The position numbers and the translations under genes are program-made. Source: Ochromonadaceae sp. CCMP2298 (taxonomy: Eukaryota > Sar > Synurophyceae > Ochromonadales > Ochromonadaceae). Taken from it: a stretch of DNA of 10,883 bases. Location of the stretch: assembly GCA_026770595.1 (NCBI GenBank), contig MU634660.1, positions 1-10,883 of the forward strand. Reading direction: 5' to 3'. Below, piece after piece: positions 1 to 5,978 of this stretch. Every line of letters starts with the position of its first letter. Position 1 is the first letter of the stretch. The notes under the pieces are model-generated. The model saw nothing but the letters and a program-made list of their open reading frames with translations. It searched no databases and was not told where the DNA came from.

Positions 1-2
1 TC

Positions 3-517
3 GGCTGTGAGCTGGGCACCGACGAGGGCTGCAGATATAGAGATAGAGAGCACCAAGACTACCTCGCCCGAGTGCAGGAGCAGCGTGCACGGTACGAGGA
101 GGCCAGAAGAGCAGCTTGGGCCAACCCGCACCGAAGCTTGGGCCAACCCGCAAGCGCACGGACCAGCAGTAGATCTCTAATGTCGAGGAATAGATCTAGT
201 AGGCACACCTCATCGGAGCGTGAGGTACTATGCTGCCACGGCTGCCCGCTCGGAGTGGACGAGGAGACATCCCTTCAGAAGTGCAGAGGGACAGGATGCT
301 CAAAGTAAGATGAGCGCAATGATTGATTCTTACTGCGTTAACTTACCTGCTTCCGTCGCTCTCCCTCAGGTATCTGAGCAACAGCTGCTACCTGAAGGGT
401 CATCGCTGCGGCGTCGGCGATTGTCGCTGGGGTTTTCCGATGGGCAGGGGTTTTCCGAAATTTTTTGAGTTTTGTTTTTTTCGAGCCGATTCTCTGCCAA
501 ATTTGCGGCGTGGTTAG
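3..517 (+). CDS. Partial Cys/His-cluster (zinc-finger-like) protein, C-terminal end, two exons
   Basis: The reading frame is open from the left edge (first full codon at 3), so the start lies outside the window. Exon 1 (3-304) meets exon 2 (370-517) across a 65-nt intron, 305-369 (GTAAGA...CTCAG), phase 2; about 149 residues are visible, ending in TAG. The visible part has an Arg/Glu-rich helix-like stretch, a Ser/Arg-rich linker, then a cluster spanning the splice junction with spacing C-x2-C-x12-C-x4-C-x7-C-x4-H-x-C-x4-C. That spacing suggests a cross-braced zinc-binding fold (PHD/RING-like, or the Cys-rich tail of some DDE transposases). I cannot choose between these. The last 35 or so residues after the cluster are Gly/Phe-rich and run into repeat-like DNA (GGGGTTTTCCGA at 429-440 and again at 447-458), so the true C-terminus may have been replaced by an insertion. 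The splice model is supported because it joins the Cys cluster; the function is unknown. Confidence 0.5.
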
Positions 518-632
518 AAAATCGGCGCATTATTCACATCCTCGGAAAGTGGGTTTTGGCAGGGTTTTTGTTCCCCTCGATTGAGTTTTGCGTTTCCCTC
601 GAGAGGCGTTTGTTGCGCGTCGGCCTCCCGGC

Positions 633-1039
633 CAGCACCTAAATAGACGGAAAAAGACGCTAACGGGGACGTCTATAACTTCTGATTATGACCACTTTAT
701 GCATTTATAATACCTTTTTAGTCTTCTAATACGATAACTGCACATGTATTACACCCATTTTTATGTGCTCCGTAACATATTGAAAAAAAAAAAATCAAAA
801 CAAATTTATATATAATATTTTAATATTATTAAAATAATATTAAAACATTATTTAAAAAATATATGTAAATTTGTTTTGATATATTTTTTATTTTTAATAT
901 GTTACGGAGCTCATAAAAATGGGTGTACTACATGCGCAATTATCGTATAAGTAGACTAAAAAGGTATTATACATGCATAAAGTGATCAGAATCAGAAGTT
1001 ATAGACGTCCCCGTTTCTTTTTTGTCTATTTAGGTGCTG
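633..1039. repeat. Large almost loopless palindrome (foldback/MITE-like element)
   Basis: The left arm (633-830) and right arm (833-1039) are near-perfect reverse complements meeting at a 2-nt loop (831-832). The outer ends read CAGCACCTAAATAGAC and GTCTATTTAGGTGCTG. Inside, ACGGGGACGTCTATAACTTC, CTTTATGCAT, ATACCTTTTTAGTCT, ACACCCATTTTTATG and CTCCGTAACATATT all recur inverted on the right, with a few substitutions and small indels. The centre is almost pure A/T. The bases outside 633 and 1039 do not pair. No clear target-site duplication is visible. The high arm identity suggests a fairly recent insertion or continuing arm-to-arm correction. Confidence 0.9.
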
Positions 1040-1158
1040 TTTATGCTGTTTTTTCGCATTCTTGACGAGGTCGGGCTTGTTGGCACTGCTGGACTTTGTT
1101 TTCCCGGTTCGACCTCGGTCCAAGGTTCTTCGGTCGGTGTACCTTAGGTCGGTCTATT

Positions 1159-1377
1159 TTCATCGGGAAACCGCTCAGCAGACGACCAGTTTCGTAACTT
1201 TGACCTCGAGGAAAGGGTTAACTTTTCTATGGCAAAAGTGCCTATATGAGTGAAACTGAAGCAATTTAACCCTTTCCGCAGCTTCAATTTCACTCATACA
1301 GGCACTTTTGCCATAGAAAAGTTAACCCTTTTCTCGAGGTACGAAACTGGTCGTCTGCTGAGCGGTTTCCCGATGAA
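1159..1377. repeat. Second long inverted repeat (hairpin element)
   Basis: The left arm (1159-1262) and right arm (1281-1377) are reverse complements around an 18-nt loop. Shared stretches include TTCATCGGGAAACCGCTCAG, CAGACGACCAGTTTCGTA, TCGAGGAAAGGGTTAACTTT, CTATGGCAAAAGTGCCT and TGAGTGAAACTGAAGC. The right arm lacks about 7 nt next to CTCGAGGT, and a few single bases differ. Beyond 1159 and 1377 the similarity stops abruptly. The arms share no sequence with the palindrome at 633-1039, so this is a separate element family. Confidence 0.88.
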
Positions 1378-1458
1378 TTTGAGAAACGGCGGTCGACCTT
1401 TGCTGAAGGTCGGCCTATCTCGGAGGGTCGGTCTATCCCGGACTCGGCTCAGAACCCT

Positions 1459-1740
1459 ATGATCAATCCGCAACTACTCCCAACGAGGAATTTTGCTTTG
1501 GCACCCCAAAAATAAAAAAAATAGCGTCACATATATAAAAATTTCACCCAAAGCACTACAGCTAGCGTAACTTACATAACTTACCGGTAGTCAGGCAAGC
1601 ACATTTATCTGTTTATGAAACGTACGCAAAAAACCCAAACCAATAATACTTTTGCAGGTTTTGAAAGAGGCTTCACACAAAATCACCTTGGGGTGCAGGG
1701 TTTTAGGCTTTCCCGTTGGGAGTGGTCGCGAACTGATGAT
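1459..1740. repeat. Diverged inverted repeat pair
   Basis: The segment about 1459-1505 (ATGATCAATCCGCAACTACTCCCAACGAGG... ending in GCACCCCA; given here as landmarks at 1459, 1478-1486 ACTCCCAAC and 1498-1505) recurs inverted at about 1694-1740. There CCTTGGGGTGCAGGG and GTTGGGAGTGGTCGCGAAC mirror GCACCCCA and ACTCCCAAC. Identity is roughly three-quarters with small gaps, so this is an older copy than the two palindromes to its left. The arms are separated by about 190 nt of AT-rich sequence. Confidence 0.5.
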
Positions 1741-2106
1741 AGCCTATGACACAACGGCCGATTTAGTACCCTCAAAAAGTCGATTTTTCTGCCGATTATT
1801 TCGGCCGATTTTGTATCACTGTAATATGCATTATTTTACTGTAATACAAATATAAAACGCACGTTTAAGTGGTACAAAAAACCTTCCAAATTAAGCCCAA
1901 ATTAAAAAAAACAAGTTTTATGGGGGTAAAAAGAGGTTTTTTCAAATGGGTAAAAATTTGTAGGGTAAAAAAGAGGCAAAATGCCCGAAAAGGGGTGAAA
2001 AGGTGACTTTTTACGCACAAATTTTGGGAAAAGTCGCTTTTTCCGGACCTCTCTGCAAAAAAGTCGAAAAACCGAATCGGCCGTTGTGCCAGAGCTGATC
2101 AATGTT
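1728..2106. repeat. Diverged terminal inverted repeat pair around AT-rich core
   Basis: TGACACAACGGCCGATT (near 1748-1764) is mirrored by AATCGGCCGTTGTGCCA (near 2075-2091) with one mismatch. Weaker matching continues outward to GAAC at both ends (1728 and 2106). The core is A/T-rich and contains three GGGTAAAAA words at about 1924, 1948 and 1963, two of them followed by GAGG. The left arm overlaps the right arm of the 1459-1740 pair, suggesting nested insertion or a compound element. Confidence 0.5.
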
Positions 2107-2192
2107 CACAACTTCCAAGGCAGTCTTCCTCCACTCCTCGGGGAAAGGCATCTCCTCCTCCCTGGTGCTTCAATCGCAGCGCGTCGGAGGCT

Positions 2193-3792
2193 ATGAGCAG
2201 CACAGCCATGCTGCTCTGGGTGGCCCTGCTGTTGCTCGCCCTGCTCGAGAGCGCCAACGGTGCCAACGGTACGAGGACGGCCGACTACTCGCGCAGGCTC
2301 ACGGCCGACCAGGAGACCAACTGCAACGACGAGCACCACAACCACAAGGCTGTCGCCAGATCGGTGGAGAAGGCGCAGCGAATGCTGCAGAGCCAGCCCT
2401 CGGAGGTGCCCCTCGCAGACAGACTGGTGGTCATGGTCCTCTTCTCCAAGGGCTTCGTCAACAGCGCAGAGATGAAGGGCCGCCTGGAGTACCTCAAGTG
2501 CTCTCTCTTGAAATTGAAGCAGAACATGGCCAAAACCACTGTCGATGTGTTCATCTGGACGCTCAACAGCACTTCAGTGGTGCCCGTCATCCCCAGCTGG
2601 CTCACCCCTCTAGACTTCCCGCGTGTGCACGTGATCTCCGTGGAGCCCGAGACGTGGCGCATACCCTGCGGCCTGGTGGACGACTCAAAGTGGGCAGTTC
2701 GGTCGCACTTCGATGTGGACTACTACCTAATGGGGCGGTGGCGTCTGTCCTTCAGCCTGGATTTCGCCAGGGCTATGGGCTACTCCCAGCACCTGCAGGT
2801 GAGCCGCCTTGTGGGTTGTTTATGGCTTACTTATGGCTTACTTATGGCTTACTCATGGGTTGTTTAATGCATTTTCTTTAGTCCGGGCTTTAAGCTACCT
2901 CCTCACTCTGCTTTCTCTCTGCTCTCTATACGTGCTCTGCGCTATATCATAATACTACCACTATTACCACCACAATTACCCCCACTATATCCAGTTCGAC
3001 GACGACGCCATGCTCAACGCACCCCTGCCCTACGACATCGTGAGCGAATTCAAGGCTAGCAACTACATGATGGGAGTGTTCTCGGACCACATAGGGGAGG
3101 TACCTCAGTGCACTTTGGGGCTAGCGGAGCTCACACGCTACTGGCTGTCAGTCAAGGTATGCTGACACCTATCCTAAACCTCACACTAATCTTAACCCCG
3201 TGATTCTGACAGCCCTCAACCCTAACCCTTAATTCTAAATCTAATACTTAACCCAACCCTAACTCCTAAACCCTTAACCCTAAACCCTAACCCCTAACCC
3301 TCTTACAAGGGTTTGGAGCCCAAAGGCGCCCTGTACAAGCACCTGAACCCGCCCAGTATGGCTGGCCTCACCTCCAACGGCTGGGACCGCATGTACCACC
3401 CCGGGTACTTTATCATAATCAATTTGGACTTCTGGTACCAAGTAGAGGTGCAGGACTACCTAACTACTGTGTTCCGATCGGGCCGCGATGTGGAAGGACG
3501 GTGGCAGGTATGTGTCCGGATTACACAAAAGATTTCTTTTGATCCCCCCTGGACCAAATCGGGTCTTTTCACCTTATATACGATAACATTTTTTTTCTTC
3601 AAAACTCCATACTTTATGGTTCATCTAATTCGGACGGACGCCTCTCAGGAGCAGGCGGTGATGAACATGATGCGGCTTGTCTTCATTCCCGAGCCCAACT
3701 TGTGGATAATGAAGGATGTGGATATCGGACATGACCGGCATAACCGCAAACACTTCGTGGCCTGGTGCGTCAACAGCGGCGTTATGGACTGA
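2193..3792 (+). CDS. GT15-like (KRE2/MNT1-type) secretory glycosyltransferase, four exons
   Basis: The exons are 2193-2798, 2995-3156, 3310-3507 and 3649-3792, joined by three phase-0 GT-AG introns (196, 153 and 141 nt), and encode 369 residues. The start at 2193 is chosen because it opens a hydrophobic leader (residues 6-18, LLWVALLLLALL) typical of a signal peptide or signal anchor for ER/Golgi entry. Sequons N25-G-T and N125-S-T fit a lumenal protein. The domain follows the GT15 order: an N-terminal strand ADRLVVMVLF (75-84), then FDDDAML (203-209) as the likely DxD metal/nucleotide-sugar site directly after intron 1. NLDFW (294-298) and GRWQEQAV (319-326, joined across intron 3), followed by VFIPEP and DVDIGHDRH, match the conserved FW/RWGD...DIGY...H region of the family. 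GT15 enzymes add alpha-1,2-mannose from GDP-mannose to glycans; donor and acceptor here are inferred. AATAAA at 3805-3810 is a likely polyadenylation signal. The family call is by motif order; another GT-A transferase is the alternative. Confidence 0.75.
2799..2994 (+). other. Glycosyltransferase intron 1 with 11-nt tandem repeat
   Basis: Donor GTGAGC at 2799 and acceptor ...TATATCCAG at 2994. Near its 5' end are three tandem copies of TTATGGCTTAC (2820-2852), flanked on both sides by TGGGTTGTTTA-like sequence. The 3' half is pyrimidine/A-rich with repeated ACCACTATTACC-type words. Confidence 0.7.
3157..3309 (+). repeat. Intron 2 composed of degenerate CCCTAA-type telomere-like repeats
   Basis: From about 3168 to 3302 the intron consists mostly of CCCTAA, CCCTAAA, CCCTTAA and CCTAAC variants, for example CCCTTAACCCTAAACCCTAA near 3271-3290. 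The donor is GTATGC (3157) and the acceptor CTTACAAG (3309). The repeats look like interstitial telomere-type sequence. They also supply many CTAAC words, the usual branch-point shape, and C/T-rich stretches. Confidence 0.75.
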
Positions 3793-3946
3793 ATTGGACA
3801 GCTGAATAAAATAAGAAACAACTGAACAAGAAAGTTTGGGTAGGGATTGTTTTCTTTGCTACAATTGTATACTCCTGGTAAAATGCAACGCGTGGCGCAT
3901 GCAGTATGTATCAAGCATTATATATCATACTCTGTGCACTATGCAC

Positions 3947-5563
3947 CTATATCTTCCTGTTGAAGACGGGAGCCGACTTCCTGCGCAGGTTGGGTATCTC
4001 CACCTCCAGAATGCGATCTAGGTCCTCCAGACTGCTCTGCCCCACCTTGCCCACCTCTGCTATATCCTCCGACGTGACTGCCAGCATCAGATGGTCCTGC
4101 ACGCGAGTCCACAGGGAGTTGGTGAACTCGTCTCTCTCTGCGATGCGTCTGGCGTACAGCTTCTGGAAGGCCTTATTCATGGCGGGTTCCGTTGCTAGCT
4201 GGGACGACTGCTGCAGCAGCTGCACCCGTTGCCACCAGTAAAGCCCGCCAGTGCCCCCCACAGCGGCTACCGCGACAGCCCCGGTCACCTGCGGAGGTAG
4301 ACCGAGCAGCACTGCGGCGGCAAGGGCGCCCACTGCGGTGCTACCTGTGGCCCCCAGGGCCAGCCTGGACCGGAAGACTGCGCTGATGTACTGCTTGGAG
4401 AGCTCGTCCACCAGCCGCAGATGCATCTGCAGCAGCGAGACTGCATCAGTCAGCCGGCTGATCTCGTTGTCCACCCGCCGCTTGGGGGCGTTGAGCACCT
4501 CGCGAATGACGTCCTCACGGGTCGCCTCGAGGTCCGCCAGCCCCCCCCCCAACCCCTCCTCCACCGGACGAGCCGCGCCCCCCTTCTCCTGCTGTCTGTG
4601 CGACTGGTAGGCTTGCGGTAGACACATGGTGTATATAATAGGCAGGTCTTTTCGCTGAATGACCTTGGACAGGTTCCAGCAGAGGGACCCGTAGGCTCTC
4701 GCAAAGTCGTGGATTTTCTTGAACTGGTCGGCCTTATTCAGCACGATGAGCAGTTTGTGGTCCAGGCCGACCAGTGAGTTGGTTAGAATGGACAGCGTCT
4801 CGCCGGTAGTGCCGGGCTTGTCGGGGTCGAAGAAGAGCAGGATGACGTCAGCGCGCTCGGCGTACCACCGACACACACCTTCGAAGTCGTACCCTCGGTC
4901 CATAACGGCATACCGGTCCAGCCCGCTGCTACGCACCATGGGCGAGTCGATCATACCAGGAGTGTCCACGATCATAAAGTTTTTGATGGCTGTGTTGGAT
5001 CGGATCTTGAGCTTGGTATGGTGCACCAGGGGGGGTCCGAAGGTGCGCAGTCCAGAAAACCCCATCTCCGGGTCTCCGATGAAGGAGGGTCCGTCTCTGT
5101 CCACGTCCGCCGGGCCTGGGACGATTATAGTGAAACTGTCGTCTGTAGGCGCCACGCCGGCTGTTTGCACCTTGCGCTGGCATACGTAGTTGATGAAGCT
5201 GGACTTGCCGGAGGAGTGGTTTCCTAGGAGGAACACGAAGGGCAGAACCGTGTTCTTCTGAGAAGACTTCTCCAGCGGGCCTTTGAATTTCTGAGATACA
5301 TAGAGGGTGTGTTAGGAGGGTGGGTGGTAGGTGTGTGTGGGAGAGAGCGGGAGAAGTGCGTGGGGCGTGCTCCTTACATCATTCAACGCCTGGACCGACA
5401 CTCGAAGGGCTTGGCACTCTTCAATGATAGATTCAGGAGTTATCACATCCGATGGAATGGACGCAAAACGAGCTACGTGATTTTGGAGGAGGTTTGCGCC
5501 AGACCGACGGAGGTAGGCTCCTTTTCTCAGCCGGCAGGCCGAGGAGGACAGGAGTCCCAGCAT
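3947..5563 (-). CDS. EHD/sarcalumenin-like dynamin-superfamily GTPase with mitochondrial presequence and TM hairpin, two exons
   Basis: Exon 1 (5563-5378) and exon 2 (5290-3947) flank an 87-nt phase-0 intron (GTAAGG...ATCTCAG) and encode 509 residues ending in TAG. The ATG at 5563 has context CACCACCATG and is the first ATG of the frame. Residues 1-38 form a textbook mitochondrial presequence: no acidic residues, six Arg and one Lys, ending ARFASIPS with an R-2-type cleavage context. Residues 40-80 resemble the EHD N-terminal helical region. The G domain shows GNHSSGKS (85-92, P-loop), APTDD (109-113, switch I Thr), DTPG (171-174), the EHD-type stretch RGYDFEGVCRWYAERAD (194-210), LLFFDPDK and NKAD (247-250). 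A helical region (LADLEATREDVIREVL onward, about 313-360) follows, as in EHDs. Then two hydrophobic stretches (about 373-392 and 398-415) separated by LPPQ form a likely membrane hairpin, and the tail is charged. No EH domain follows. Such GTPases tubulate or remodel membranes; a role at a mitochondrial membrane is inferred from the presequence. Confidence 0.85.
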
Positions 5564-5978
5564 GGTGGTGAAAGGTTGCAGCTGAAGAGGTGCGGTGCTG
5601 CCAGAGCACTGCAAGCCAGACCAGACCAGACACTGCTCTCCAACAGAATGAAGAGTCACTGGGATCCCAAATGAAGAGGCACTCGATTATCCTCTTGCTG
5701 AGCCTCCACTCATCCAGAAGGAAGTGGATGCAGAGCAGAATGTGAGAACCTTTTTGGGGGGACCGTTCCCAAGCAGAGGTCAGAAGCCCAGCCATCGATC
5801 ATCAATCCATCAACAGCAGTGATGAGAGGAGGCAATGGGTCCAGTGCTTCGCGACCGGGATCGTTGTTTATTCCTGCAATAGGAACGTAGTGGACTCGCG
5901 CCGAAACAGTCGCCCAACGCCCAGCGAGAAGAGCTGTGCACGCGCGAGCAAGTGACATCGGCAGACCACACGGCAAAA
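5564..5978. promoter_or_regulatory. Divergent intergenic (shared promoter) region
   Basis: This 415-bp gap separates two genes transcribed away from each other and must hold both promoters and 5' leaders. I see no TATA box at a convincing position for either gene. The side next to the RGG gene is GC-rich (GACTCGCGCCG, GCACGCGCGAGC), consistent with a TATA-less promoter. No structured RNA or further exon is recognised. Confidence 0.45.

Larger units (their letters stand above)
518..2110. other. AT-rich non-coding block made of successive inverted repeats
   Basis: About 1.6 kb between the Cys-cluster gene and the glycosyltransferase gene contains no credible coding region, only short open frames without recognisable motifs. 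It is much richer in A+T than the surrounding genes. It holds at least four inverted-repeat units (633-1039, 1159-1377, 1459-1740, 1728-2106), the word GGTCGGYCTAT three times, and scattered GCCGATT words (near 485, 1755, 1790, 1803 and, inverted, 2074). This looks like a landing zone for non-autonomous foldback or MITE-like elements. I see no transposase of their own inside it. The block ends about 85 bp before the glycosyltransferase start codon, so that gene's proximal promoter must lie in or next to it. Confidence 0.7.

Noticed and set aside
633-1377. A CRISPR array or tRNA/rRNA gene in the repeat block
   Set aside because: The repeats are inverted arms rather than regular direct repeats with spacers, and no cloverleaf or rRNA signature is present.
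2102-2881. A 259-codon plus-strand frame beginning at ATG 2102 over the glycosyltransferase's first exon
   Set aside because: It is in another frame, shows no motif, and runs through the intron. The 2193 frame has a signal peptide and joins cleanly to three further exons. At most the ATG at 2102 is an upstream start.
3168-3302. A true chromosome end, suggested by CCCTAA repeats
   Set aside because: The repeats are degenerate, only about 135 nt long, and lie between two exons of one gene.
5564-5659. An N-terminal extension of the GTPase upstream of the 5563 ATG
   Set aside because: The frame stays open, but only a GTG is available there. The 5563 ATG has a strong context and directly opens the presequence.
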